DNA from: [Ruminococcus] lactaris ATCC 29176 | GTDB lineage: Bacteria; Bacillota; Clostridia; Lachnospirales; Lachnospiraceae | Length of the DNA: 64,000 bases | Assembly: GCF_025152405.1 (NCBI RefSeq) | Contig: NZ_CP102292.1 | Span: forward strand, 248,001-312,000 | Reading direction: 5' to 3' | Made by a program: the position numbers and the translations under genes | Part shown: piece by piece, positions 42,641 through 53,061 of the stretch | How the letters are laid out: each line of letters starts with the position of its first letter | Numbering within the stretch: position 1 is the first letter of the stretch | Notes under the pieces: generated by a model | Told to the model about the DNA's origin: nothing | Seen by the model: only the letters and a program-made list of their open reading frames with translations | The model's database searches: none

Positions 42641-43157
42641 AAGTCAGATTTACTGCCCTGTGGCAGCAGTCAGATATGCACGGGTGCTGTATGAAGTCAA
42701 TGTCCCGGCAGAAGCTGTGCAGAAGACACGAGAGATCTTCAGTGAAGTACCGCAGCTTCACGATATTTTCGTGAACCCTACCATTGATCTTAAGAAAAAA
42801 ATGACAGTGATAGATAAGGTATTTCCGGAGGAGATCAGAAATTTCCTTAAAGTGGTTTGCAAATATCAGCGAATGGATCTGATCGAGGATATTTTCGCCG
42901 CATATGACAGGTACTGCGATGAACAGAACCAGGTTCTGAATGCTGTCCTGACATGTACTGTACCTCCGAGTGAGGAACAGAAAAAAGGAATGGAGGCGTT
43001 CCTTTGCAAAAAGTATGGAGCTAAAAAAGCAAAGATTGAAGTATGCCAGGATCAGGCACTGCTTGGCGGTTTTATTCTCCGCGTTGGCAGTGATGAGTAT
43101 GACTGGAGTATGAAAGGACGCCTGAACAGATTAGAACAAAGATTGACCTGGAGGTGA
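42621..43157 (+). CDS. atpH: F-type ATP synthase subunit delta
   Basis: The 178-residue protein has the OSCP/delta helical N-terminal domain ([15 protein letters not shown]) and the C-terminal signature [29 protein letters not shown]. It links the peripheral stalk to the F1 head. It overlaps atpF by 20 bp; ATG 42621 follows AGGTGGG, while GTG at 42612 is also in frame. Confidence 0.92.
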   Translation: MKIQTSKSQIYCPVAAVRYARVLYEVNVPAEAVQKTREIFSEVPQLHDIFVNPTIDLKKKMTVIDKVFPEEIRNFLKVVCKYQRMDLIEDIFAAYDRYCDEQNQVLNAVLTCTVPPSEEQKKGMEAFLCKKYGAKKAKIEVCQDQALLGGFILRVGSDEYDWSMKGRLNRLEQRLTWR

Positions 43158-43162
43158 ACAAG

Positions 43163-44671
43163 GTGAGTTCAATCAATTCAGATGAGATTATTTCTATCCT
43201 GAAAGAGGAGATAGAAAATTTTGATACACTGAGCAAGGACAGTGAAGTTGGTACTGTTGTTGCTGTAGGTGACGGAATCGCCACGATTTATGGGATTGAT
43301 CACGCCATGTACGGGGAGATCGTTACCTTCGAGACAGGCCTGAAAGGAATGGTACAGGATATCCGTAAGAATGAAATCGGATGTATTCTTTTCGGAAGCG
43401 ATACAGGCATCCGCGAAGGCACGAAGGTAGCCCGTACAGGAAAGAAGGCAGGCGTTCCGGTTGGCGATGCTTATGTAGGAAGAGTTGTAAATGCACTCGG
43501 TGAACCGATCGACGGAAAAGGTGAGATTGCATCAGACGATTACCGCCCGATCGAGAATGAAGCACCGGGAATCGTAGATCGTAAATCAGTCAGTGTCCCG
43601 ATGGAAACCGGTATTCTTTCCATCGATGCAATGTTTCCGATCGGTCGTGGACAGCGTGAGCTGATCATTGGAGACCGTCAGACGGGAAAGACATCCATTG
43701 CTTTGGACACAATTCTGAATCAGAAAGGCAAAGATGTAATCTGTGTCTATGTTGCAATCGGACAGAAAGCATCGACAGTTGCCAAAGTTGTAAATACATT
43801 GCAGACGCATGGAGCGATGGATTATACGATTATCGTATCTTCCACAGCAAGCGACTGTGCCCCACTTCAGTACATTGCACCATATGCAGGAACAGCAATG
43901 GCTGAATATTTCATGCACAAGGGAAAAGATGCCCTGATCATTTATGATGATCTTTCCAAGCACGCAGTTGCTTATCGTGCTTTATCCCTGTTGCTTGGAC
44001 GTTCTCCGGGACGTGAGGCATATCCGGGAGATGTCTTTTATCTTCATTCAAGACTTCTGGAGAGATCCAGCCGCCTGAGTGAGGAACTTGGAGGAGGTTC
44101 TATTACGGCACTTCCAATTATTGAAACGCAGGCAGGAGATGTATCTGCATACATCCCGACCAACGTAATTTCCATTACAGACGGACAGATCTTCCTGGAG
44201 AGCGGACTTTTCGCATCAGGAATGAGACCGGCGGTTAATGTCGGACTTTCTGTATCCCGTGTAGGTGGTGCGGCACAGACGAAAGCAATGAAAAAGGCAT
44301 CAGGAAGTATCCGTATCGATCTTGCACAGTATCGTGAAATGGAAGTGTTTACGCAGTTCAGTTCTGATCTGGATGCGGCAACCAAGGAACAACTGGAATA
44401 TGGAAGTGGTCTGATGGAACTTCTGAAGCAGCCATTATATCATCCGCTTTCACTGCATGAGAAGGTAATCACACTCTGTGCAGCAACGCATAAAGTACTT
44501 CTTGGAGTAGAAAAGACAAAGATCAAATCATTCCAGGCAGATATGCTTCGTTATTTTGATACAGAGCATCCGGAGATCGGTCAGGAGATCGAGGACAAGA
44601 AAGTATTGTCAGAGGAATTGATCACAAAGATCGTAGAGACGGCAAAGGAATTTAAGAAGAGCAGGTGTTAA
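43163..44671 (+). CDS. atpA: F-type ATP synthase subunit alpha
   Basis: The 502-residue protein has the beta-barrel N-domain ([20 protein letters not shown]), Walker [16 protein letters not shown], Walker [19 protein letters not shown], and the signature [30 protein letters not shown] with the Arg that reaches the catalytic site. It forms non-catalytic sites of F1. A GTG at 43154 overlaps the atpH stop but lies against the GGAGG site, so GTG 43163 is the better-spaced start. Confidence 0.94.
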   Translation: MSSINSDEIISILKEEIENFDTLSKDSEVGTVVAVGDGIATIYGIDHAMYGEIVTFETGLKGMVQDIRKNEIGCILFGSDTGIREGTKVARTGKKAGVPVGDAYVGRVVNALGEPIDGKGEIASDDYRPIENEAPGIVDRKSVSVPMETGILSIDAMFPIGRGQRELIIGDRQTGKTSIALDTILNQKGKDVICVYVAIGQKASTVAKVVNTLQTHGAMDYTIIVSSTASDCAPLQYIAPYAGTAMAEYFMHKGKDALIIYDDLSKHAVAYRALSLLLGRSPGREAYPGDVFYLHSRLLERSSRLSEELGGGSITALPIIETQAGDVSAYIPTNVISITDGQIFLESGLFASGMRPAVNVGLSVSRVGGAAQTKAMKKASGSIRIDLAQYREMEVFTQFSSDLDAATKEQLEYGSGLMELLKQPLYHPLSLHEKVITLCAATHKVLLGVEKTKIKSFQADMLRYFDTEHPEIGQEIEDKKVLSEELITKIVETAKEFKKSRC

Positions 44672-44672
44672 T

Positions 44673-45563
44673 ATGGCAAATATCAGAGAGATACAGAGCA
44701 GGATCAACAGTGTCAAGGACACGATGAAGATTACCAATGCAATGTATATGATCTCTTCTTCAAAGCTGACGCAGGCAAGGAAAAAGCTGGCAGATACAGA
44801 GCCGTATTTCTATGCACTTCAGGGTGAGATCAGCCGTATTCTCCGTCATATGCCGGAACTGCATCACAGTTATTTCAATCAGAGAGAAGAGATCCCGGCA
44901 GAAGAACGAAAGATCGGATCGATCGTGATCACGGCGGATAAGGGTCTCGCCGGAGCTTACAACCATAACATTGTAAAGTTGGAAGAAGAAATCCTGGCGA
45001 AGCCGGGACAGCATAAGCTGTTCATTGTCGGAGAACTCGGAAGACATTATTTTGCCAAACGTGATGTAGAGATTGATACAAACTTTAAATATACAGTTCA
45101 GAGACCGACCATGCATCGTGCGAGGGACATTTCGGGAGTGATCCTGGAGCAGTTCCGCAACAGGGAGCTGGATGAGGTTTACGTGGTTTACACGAGAATG
45201 GAAAATTCGGTGCAGGCTGAAGCGGAAGTCATGAAACTGCTTCCTTTGGAGAGAAGTGATTTCGGTGAGATGAAGATGCCACTGAATATGTACCGTGAGG
45301 AAATCGAACTGAATCCATCACCGATGGCGGTCATGAACAGTATTGTACCAAGCTATATCAACGGTATGATCTATGGTTGTCTGGTAGAGGCATATGCAAG
45401 TGAACACAATGCACGTATGATGGCGATGAAATCGGCAACGGACAGTGCCCAGGAGCTGATCAAGGAACTGTCGATCCTCTATAACAGAGCAAGGCAGGCA
45501 GCCATTACGCAGGAGATCACGGAAGTCTGCAGTGGTGCGAGAGCACAGCAGAAGAAGAGTTAA
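44673..45563 (+). CDS. atpG: F-type ATP synthase subunit gamma
   Basis: The 296-residue protein begins NIREIQSRINSVKDTMKITNAMYMISSSKL, the conserved N-terminal shaft helix, and ends with the matching C-terminal helix MKSATDSAQELIKELSILYNRARQAAITQEITEVCSGA. The middle domain includes ITADKGLAGAYNHNI. It is the rotor shaft inside F1. Starts one base after the atpA stop. Confidence 0.94.
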   Translation: MANIREIQSRINSVKDTMKITNAMYMISSSKLTQARKKLADTEPYFYALQGEISRILRHMPELHHSYFNQREEIPAEERKIGSIVITADKGLAGAYNHNIVKLEEEILAKPGQHKLFIVGELGRHYFAKRDVEIDTNFKYTVQRPTMHRARDISGVILEQFRNRELDEVYVVYTRMENSVQAEAEVMKLLPLERSDFGEMKMPLNMYREEIELNPSPMAVMNSIVPSYINGMIYGCLVEAYASEHNARMMAMKSATDSAQELIKELSILYNRARQAAITQEITEVCSGARAQQKKS

Positions 45564-45576
45564 GGTAACTGTTTAG

Positions 45577-47007
<1,431 letters not shown>

Positions 47008-47024
47008 TAACGGGGTGAGTGCAT

Positions 47025-47441
47025 ATGGATACATTTGGTCTTAAAATCATAGCGAGTGACGGAGTGTTCTATGCAGGAAGATGTCAGAAACTGACTATTC
47101 CGGCACCGGATGGTGAGAAAGGAATCCTTGCCCATCATGAGAATATGGTGATCGCGGTGACAGTCGGGATTGCCCGGATGAACGTTGACGGGACGGAATG
47201 GAAAGAGATTGCTGTAGGAACAGGATTTGCGGAGATTGTAAATAACCGTGTAACTCTGATCGTAGATACAGCGGAGAAGCCGGAAGATATTGATGTACGT
47301 CGTGCAAGAGAGCAGAAAGAGCGGGCAGAAGAACAGCTTCGTCAGAAGCAGAGTATTCAGCAGTATTATCATACGCAGGCTTCGCTGGCAAGAGCAATGA
47401 ACCGACTGCGTCTGTCGCAGGATAAAAAATGGAACTTGTAA
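47025..47441 (+). CDS. atpC: F-type ATP synthase subunit epsilon
   Basis: The 138-residue protein has the N-terminal beta-sandwich (GEKGILAHHENMVIAV; EIVNNRVTLIVDTAE) and the C-terminal two-helix part (EDIDVRRAREQKERAEEQL), which can inhibit the enzyme. ATG 47025 follows GGGGTGAG; a GTG at 47019 is in frame. It is the last gene of the operon, which lacks atpI. Confidence 0.93.
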   Translation: MDTFGLKIIASDGVFYAGRCQKLTIPAPDGEKGILAHHENMVIAVTVGIARMNVDGTEWKEIAVGTGFAEIVNNRVTLIVDTAEKPEDIDVRRAREQKERAEEQLRQKQSIQQYYHTQASLARAMNRLRLSQDKKWNL

Positions 47442-47477
47442 GCAAAGTGAAAATATAAGATTATATTTCTTAATGGA

Positions 47478-47524
47478 AGAGATGTGCATGGAAGGACAAA
47501 GGTCTGCAATGTACATCTCTTTTG
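47478..47524 (+). terminator. Terminator 1 of the atp operon
   Basis: AGAGATGTGCA pairs with TGTACATCTCT, followed by TTTT. Confidence 0.8.
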
Positions 47525-47533
47525 TCGTACAAA

Positions 47534-47571
47534 CCCAGGCAGGTGTCAGCCTGCCTGGGATCCCTTTTTTG
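47534..47571 (+). terminator. Terminator 2 of the atp operon
   Basis: CCCAGGCAGG pairs perfectly with CCTGCCTGGG, followed after four bases by a T-run. Confidence 0.85.
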
Positions 47572-47680
47572 TGATAAAGGAATCTTTTTTATTGCGTTTT
47601 CGTATGGATTATACTACAATTAATTATGTCTGAGTATGGGCAGAAGAACCATAGTAATAGAGACAAGGGGAGATATTTGT

Positions 47681-49300
47681 ATGAGTGATAGAGATAATCC
47701 GCGTTCTCTCGTAGAGATTATGAATGATGTACTGAGTACGGTACGTGAACATTATGACTCCGAGTATGTATATTATATTGAAAAAGAATATGAAGATATT
47801 GATGTGATTTATGAGTGGTGTGCCAAGCATGTGCCATGGCAGAGGGATAAGATCAAGATGCTGCCGAAGGATCAACGGCCACGCTGGATGGAACAGGAGA
47901 TTACGGACACCACGGAGGACAGCTACAGTGTCTTCAGGAGACTGGATGAGAATACTGTGGCAATTCTTGCAGCAGTAGGGGTTCACCGTGGAGGATGCGA
48001 AGTGGATCTGCTGCGGAGCGTTCTGGCGTATCTTCCGGAGGCCATTACTTTACAGAAGCTTCAGAAGCAGCAGGAGTATCTGAGTTATCATGACAAGCTT
48101 ACGGGACTATACAATAGAAACAGTTTTGTTTCTTATACAACGGATATAAATCCCGATGAGTTAAATTCATTAGGTGCAGTATCGGTAGATATTAACGGTC
48201 TTAAGAATTTTAATAAGGAATTTGGAAGAGATTACGGAGATGAAGTAGTGATCCGTGTCGGGGAAGTGCTGGAAGAGTATTTCCATACTGCAAATGTATA
48301 TCGTATGACCGGGGATGAGTACCTGGTTCTGGTGGAAAATATCACATACGAAGAGTTTATGAAGCAGGTACACGGCACGTATACGAAGCTGGATAATATC
48401 AGTCTCGGACTTGCTTCTCTTGGCTGTGCATGGGAGAAGATCGACATTGATGTGGATGCACTGGTTTTAAGTGCCGAGAACATGATGCGTGAAGAGAAGA
48501 AAAAGTATTATAAGAATCTGCGGAAGGGTCATCATGAACCGATCATCAAGCAGGATCTTCTGGAGGATATTGAGGAAGGCAGATTTATCGTATGTCTTGT
48601 TCCGAAGATTGATGTGGCGACCGGCAATGTGGCAGGAGCAGAGGCAGTCGTACGCTACCACCACAAGGATCTTGGAATCATGGAACCGGGAAGATATATT
48701 AATCTTCTGGAAGAGACAAGACTGTCCCATTATCTGGATCTGTATGTTTTTGAGGAGGTCTGCAAGACCCTGCACAGATGGGAGCTGGACAATCTCCCGA
48801 TGATTCCGGTTTCTGTCAATTTTGCAGGCACGACATTAAGACAGGACAATCTAATCGAAGAGATGGAGAAGCTTATAGATCGGTATCGTGTCCGTTGTGA
48901 ATATCTCGAAGTAGAGGTATCCGAATCTTATGCCGACATGAATCAGGAGATGCTGGCAGAGACCAGCAGTAAGATCCGGAAGGCGAATGTCCGGGTGATC
49001 CTGGATCATTTCGGGTCAAAAAATTCCAGCTTTTCCATTCTTTCACTGATGGAATTTGATGGATTGAAGCTGGATAAAAGTGTGATTTCAAATTTAGTCG
49101 GAAACCGGAGAAGCAGGCTTGTTGCAAAAGCGGTGATCGATATCTGCCGTCAGCTTGGTGCCGTGGTCATGGCATCCGGTGTGGAGACGCAGGATCAGGT
49201 GAATGTACTGGAAGAACTGGGATGTGATTATGCACAGGGATCATTCTTTAATAAGGCGATTACGATCGAGACATTTGAAGTAAGATATTTAAAAGAGTAG
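47681..49300 (+). CDS. Degenerate GGDEF-EAL protein
   Basis: The 539-residue soluble protein has an N-terminal 140 residues without a clear family, a GGDEF domain (about 150-290) and an EAL domain (about 310-535). Key residues are altered: the GGDEF motif reads TGDEY with no RxxD inhibitory site, the EAL motif reads EAVVRY, and the DDFG metal pair reads LDHFG, so one Asp is lost. GVET and LKLDKS are kept. It probably neither makes nor cleaves c-di-GMP well, and may be a c-di-GMP or GTP-binding regulator. ATG 47681 follows AAGGGGAG; a longer frame to 47636 lacks a site. The VanY-like gene starts 4 bp after. Confidence 0.87.
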   Translation: MSDRDNPRSLVEIMNDVLSTVREHYDSEYVYYIEKEYEDIDVIYEWCAKHVPWQRDKIKMLPKDQRPRWMEQEITDTTEDSYSVFRRLDENTVAILAAVGVHRGGCEVDLLRSVLAYLPEAITLQKLQKQQEYLSYHDKLTGLYNRNSFVSYTTDINPDELNSLGAVSVDINGLKNFNKEFGRDYGDEVVIRVGEVLEEYFHTANVYRMTGDEYLVLVENITYEEFMKQVHGTYTKLDNISLGLASLGCAWEKIDIDVDALVLSAENMMREEKKKYYKNLRKGHHEPIIKQDLLEDIEEGRFIVCLVPKIDVATGNVAGAEAVVRYHHKDLGIMEPGRYINLLEETRLSHYLDLYVFEEVCKTLHRWELDNLPMIPVSVNFAGTTLRQDNLIEEMEKLIDRYRVRCEYLEVEVSESYADMNQEMLAETSSKIRKANVRVILDHFGSKNSSFSILSLMEFDGLKLDKSVISNLVGNRRSRLVAKAVIDICRQLGAVVMASGVETQDQVNVLEELGCDYAQGSFFNKAITIETFEVRYLKE

Positions 49301-49304
49301 AGAA

Positions 49305-50108
49305 ATGAAAAATGAGAGTTTCAGACGATCTTTTTCGATGTTGTGTGCGGCAGTGGGATTGATAGTCCTGATGGGAATTGCAGTGGCAGGGCAGATGGAA
49401 AGCACGGAACAGCAGAATCAGAAACTCCTTTCTGAAAATCAGAAGCTGACAGAAGAGAACGAAAGACTTGAAAAAGATTTAAATAACTGGAAGATTGCAA
49501 AAGAAATAAAAGAAGCACCCGCAGTCCGGCTGAAGGAAGATTCAGAGAACTGGATGCTTGCACTTGTAAATGAAGAGTATCCGCTGGCGAAAGACTATAC
49601 ACCGGCATCTCTGACAAAGCTGGATGAGAAGTGCTCAGTGGATACAAGAATTTACGGAGAGCTGGAGCAGATGATCGCAGATGCGAGACAGGCGGGGCTG
49701 AATTTATATGTGACATCAGCATACCGGTCTTATGATCGCCAGCGGGAAGTGTTTGATACGACAATGAAAGACTGGATCAGTAAAGGATACAGTCCACTGG
49801 ATGCTTATGATGAGACGAAGAAATCTGTGGCAGTTCCGGGTACCAGTGAACATGCGACAGGACTTGCGGTGGACATTATTTCCGGACAGTATACCGGATT
49901 GGATGATAAGCAGGGAGATACAGCCGAGCAGGAATGGCTGATGGCACATTGTCAGGAATATGGATTTATTCTGCGGTTTCCAAAAGATAAATCCAATGTA
50001 ACGGGGATTGTTTATGAACCGTGGCATTATCGATATGTAGGAAAAGAAGCGGCCAAAAAGATAACTGAGCAGGGGATCACCTTGGAAGAATATCTTCAGG
50101 CTGATTGA
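49305..50108 (+). CDS. D-alanyl-D-alanine carboxypeptidase, VanY family
   Basis: The 267-residue protein has one N-terminal signal/anchor helix (about 12-30), a short coiled coil (about 33-62; QQNQKLLSENQKLTEENERL), and a peptidase M15/VanY domain (about 100-260). The zinc motif is SEHATGLAVDI (His and Asp), and EPWHYRYVG holds the last Glu/His. SAYRSYDRQREVF is conserved in the family. It would trim the terminal D-Ala from peptidoglycan stems outside the membrane. It is 4 bp after the GGDEF-EAL gene, so both are likely on one transcript. No van resistance genes are nearby. Confidence 0.92.
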   Translation: MKNESFRRSFSMLCAAVGLIVLMGIAVAGQMESTEQQNQKLLSENQKLTEENERLEKDLNNWKIAKEIKEAPAVRLKEDSENWMLALVNEEYPLAKDYTPASLTKLDEKCSVDTRIYGELEQMIADARQAGLNLYVTSAYRSYDRQREVFDTTMKDWISKGYSPLDAYDETKKSVAVPGTSEHATGLAVDIISGQYTGLDDKQGDTAEQEWLMAHCQEYGFILRFPKDKSNVTGIVYEPWHYRYVGKEAAKKITEQGITLEEYLQAD

Positions 50109-50202
50109 TGGATAAACAGGGGGCAGGCGAAAATAAGACTGTCGATACCAATGGGAAATAAAAGACTGAGGAGTATAAGAGGAGTACATAAGGAGGAGCA
50201 AA

Positions 50203-51630
50203 ATGGAAGACTTAACATTTGGTGAACAGGTCAAGATTATTCTTGGAAGAAAAGGAATGACGATCAAAGAACTGGCAGAGACGATCGAAAAAGAGACAGG
50301 AAAGAAGATGTCCCGTCAGAATCTGACGCAGCGGCTTGGAAGAGATAATTTCCAGGAGCAGGATATGAGAATGATCGCACAGATTCTGGGATGTCAGTTT
50401 CATTTAAGTATTATGGTAGCTGAAGGAGAGAGCGAAGAGACGCAGGGCGAAACTGTTGTAAGATATGAGCAGAAACCAAAGGCTCATAAGAAGCACATTT
50501 CCGATGAGGGAGTGCCGGAACAGTTAGAACTGGATCTGTTCTTTGATAAAGATCCGGATGAAGCAGAGCCGACAGAATCAACAGAGGCAGAAGAGACAAC
50601 TGTGGCACAGGAAGTTGCGTCAGAGCCGGAAGAATCAGAAGAGGCAGTTATGGTTCAGGAAGTTGCGTCAGAGCCGGAAGAATCAGAAGAGGCAGTTATG
50701 GCTCAGGAGATTGCAGCAGAACCTGTAGAGGAAGAGACAGCAGATACAGAGGAAGCCCCGGTTTATGAGGAAGAGACGGCATATTCTCCAGAGGAAGAAG
50801 CTCCGGTATATTCAGCGGCAGAAGAGTCAGCTTATTCAACAGACGCAGAGCAGGTTTCAGCTTATTCAACAGATGCGGAGTCTGATTCAGACTATGAAAC
50901 AGAACAGATTTATGCAGACAGAACACCTGCAATCCAGGTGGAGCCGCTGCATCCTGAAACAATGGGTGAGGATGAGCGTGATATGACAATCGGCGAGTTG
51001 TATGATATCCATAAGGAACTTTCAGATCTGGAAGAAAATGTAAGGGCAGGAGAGCCGGTCGAAGAAATCAAGAAAGAACTGGAGAAGCCTAAGAAAGAAA
51101 AATTCAGAGGATTGAATTTCTTTTCAAGAAAGAAAAAGGCAGTGGAAGAAGAGCCTGCACCGGTAGAAGCAACTCAGACTTATGCAGAAGAGGAAAAAGA
51201 ACCGTATCGTGCAGAGGAAAATAATGCTGCAGATGAAGGATACAGTTCCTATGAAGAGCAGGAAGAATACGGACAGCCGGAATATGCATCTGAAGGATAT
51301 CAGGAGGCAGCATATGAAAATACCGGATATGAGCCGGAATATGAACAGGGCGATGCCGAATATCAGCAGGGAGAGGCTGAGTTCCAGCCGGTGATCCCGC
51401 ATGCTGATGAAGAGGAAGACCGTGAGCTTGGAGATGTGAATCCATATACCGGAAAAGAATATCAGTCCAACAGTGTGCGTATGCATCCGACAAGGATCGG
51501 ATATGTTCAGGTTTACGACAGAACGATTCATAAATGGACAGATATGACGGAATGGGCATTCCTCGGATACCAGGAGCGGAAGAAAGTGCTGCTTGGAAAG
51601 GCATACGAGCCACCGATTTATTTAGACTAA
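50203..51630 (+). CDS. HTH-like protein with acidic repeat region and conserved C-terminus
   Basis: The 475-residue protein has three parts. Residues 1-70 resemble an XRE-type helix-turn-helix (MTIKELAETIEKETGKKMSRQNLTQRL). Residues 80-350 are low-complexity, very rich in Glu, with a 16-residue repeat (VASEPEESEEAVMVQE) in tandem, encoded by 48-bp repeats at 50614 and 50662, and a Ser-Ala-Tyr-Ser-Thr-Asp-Ala repeat. The last 65 residues are well ordered and conserved-looking (DVNPYTGKEYQSNSVRMHPTRIGYVQVYDR, then WAFLGYQERKKVLLGKAYEPP). Function unknown. It has an excellent GGAGG site. Confidence 0.8.
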   Translation: MEDLTFGEQVKIILGRKGMTIKELAETIEKETGKKMSRQNLTQRLGRDNFQEQDMRMIAQILGCQFHLSIMVAEGESEETQGETVVRYEQKPKAHKKHISDEGVPEQLELDLFFDKDPDEAEPTESTEAEETTVAQEVASEPEESEEAVMVQEVASEPEESEEAVMAQEIAAEPVEEETADTEEAPVYEEETAYSPEEEAPVYSAAEESAYSTDAEQVSAYSTDAESDSDYETEQIYADRTPAIQVEPLHPETMGEDERDMTIGELYDIHKELSDLEENVRAGEPVEEIKKELEKPKKEKFRGLNFFSRKKKAVEEEPAPVEATQTYAEEEKEPYRAEENNAADEGYSSYEEQEEYGQPEYASEGYQEAAYENTGYEPEYEQGDAEYQQGEAEFQPVIPHADEEEDRELGDVNPYTGKEYQSNSVRMHPTRIGYVQVYDRTIHKWTDMTEWAFLGYQERKKVLLGKAYEPPIYLD

Positions 51631-51654
51631 AATCAGGCCGGGGAGATACAGGAT

Positions 51655-53061
51655 ATGGAATGGAGTACATTATTATCACCGCGAAGAGAGCGGGAAAGCA
51701 GTGAAAAATACAGGTCCAGTGATCTGCGGAGTGAATTTGAAAAAGATTACCACCGGATCATAGGAAGTGCGTCTTTTCGCAGACTTCAGGATAAGACGCA
51801 GGTATTTCCACTGGATAAAAGTGATTTTATAAGGACAAGACTGACACATTCGCTGGAAGTATCTTCTCTTGGAAAGTCATTGGGACAGAATATTGGAGAG
51901 AGTATTTTAAAATATAAAAAAGACAGTGGATTTACCCCGCAGATGAAGGAAGATATCTCACATATCCTTCAGTGTGCGGGACTGATCCATGATATAGGGA
52001 ATCCACCGTTCGGCCATTTTGGAGAATCTGCCATCCGGGAGTGGTTTATACGAAATCTGCCGGAACTGAAATTTGAAGGTGAAAGAGTAGAAGATCTTCT
52101 GACAGAACAGATGAAGCAGGATTTCTATCATTTTGAAGGAAATGCACAGGCACTGAGGCTTGTATCAAAGCTGCACTATCTGGTTGACGAACATGGAATG
52201 AATCTGACCTATGCGTTACTGAATACCATGATCAAATATCCTGTTCCATCCACCGGGATCGATAAAGAGAGTGGAAATATCAAGGACAAAAAGATGGGAT
52301 ATTATCTTGCAGATGAAGAATTGTTCCACAGGATCACGAAAGCGACAGGAGCGGGAAATAACCGTCATCCGCTGACATATATTTTGGAGGCGGCAGACGA
52401 TATCGCTTATAAGACGGCAGATATTGAGGATGCTTTTGTGAAAGGATTTATTTCGTATCATCAGCTTGAGAGTGAGCTTGCAGTGCTGGAAAAGGAAACG
52501 GAAGATTCTCCGTTCAAACCGGCGACAAAACTCCGGAAGTTATATCAGAGGGGTGTGGAGAAGCAGGTCAGCAGTCCTGAAGCATATGCAGTGAAGAACT
52601 GGATCATCAGTGTGCAGGGATTTGTACTAAATTGTGTGACCTATGGATTTACTTCTAATTATGAAGCTATTATGGCCGGAACATTCGGACAGGATCTTTT
52701 TTATGGGACATTTGCAGAAAAGCTGATGAATCTGCTCGGAGATCTTGCTTACCGGAAAGTTTTTTCATCCAGACAGATTTATAAAATGGAGCTTGCAGAA
52801 TATACGATCCTGGATTTCCTGATGAACCGTCTTGTAAGTTCTGTGTTGTATTACAATACGGACAGCGAACAGGATTCACTGGACAGCCGTATGGTATCCT
52901 TTATTTCTGATAATTATAAGACCGCCTACAGGCTGCAGTCACAGGGAAAAAGCAGGACAGAGAAATTATATCTCCGCCTGCTTCTGGTGACAGATTATGT
53001 CTGCGGAATGACAGACAGCTATGCAAAGCGTCTGTATCAGGAAATGAACGGGATTATTTAG
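51655..53061 (+). CDS. dgt: Deoxyguanosinetriphosphate triphosphohydrolase-like protein
   Basis: The 468-residue protein is an HD-domain hydrolase: RTRLTHSLEVSSLG (His), GLIHDIGNPPFGHFGESAI (His-Asp pair), FHRITKATGAGNNRHPLTYILEAADDIAY (Asp). FRRLQDKTQVFP near the N-terminus is typical of dGTPases. It cleaves dGTP (or other dNTPs) to nucleoside and triphosphate, adjusting dNTP pools. Full length. The 3' end overlaps the convergent gene at 53054 by 8 bp. Confidence 0.92.
   Translation: MEWSTLLSPRRERESSEKYRSSDLRSEFEKDYHRIIGSASFRRLQDKTQVFPLDKSDFIRTRLTHSLEVSSLGKSLGQNIGESILKYKKDSGFTPQMKEDISHILQCAGLIHDIGNPPFGHFGESAIREWFIRNLPELKFEGERVEDLLTEQMKQDFYHFEGNAQALRLVSKLHYLVDEHGMNLTYALLNTMIKYPVPSTGIDKESGNIKDKKMGYYLADEELFHRITKATGAGNNRHPLTYILEAADDIAYKTADIEDAFVKGFISYHQLESELAVLEKETEDSPFKPATKLRKLYQRGVEKQVSSPEAYAVKNWIISVQGFVLNCVTYGFTSNYEAIMAGTFGQDLFYGTFAEKLMNLLGDLAYRKVFSSRQIYKMELAEYTILDFLMNRLVSSVLYYNTDSEQDSLDSRMVSFISDNYKTAYRLQSQGKSRTEKLYLRLLLVTDYVCGMTDSYAKRLYQEMNGII

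Noticed and set aside
50614-50709. 48-bp direct repeats as a CRISPR array
   Set aside because: Units are adjacent without spacers, in frame, and code for a peptide repeat.
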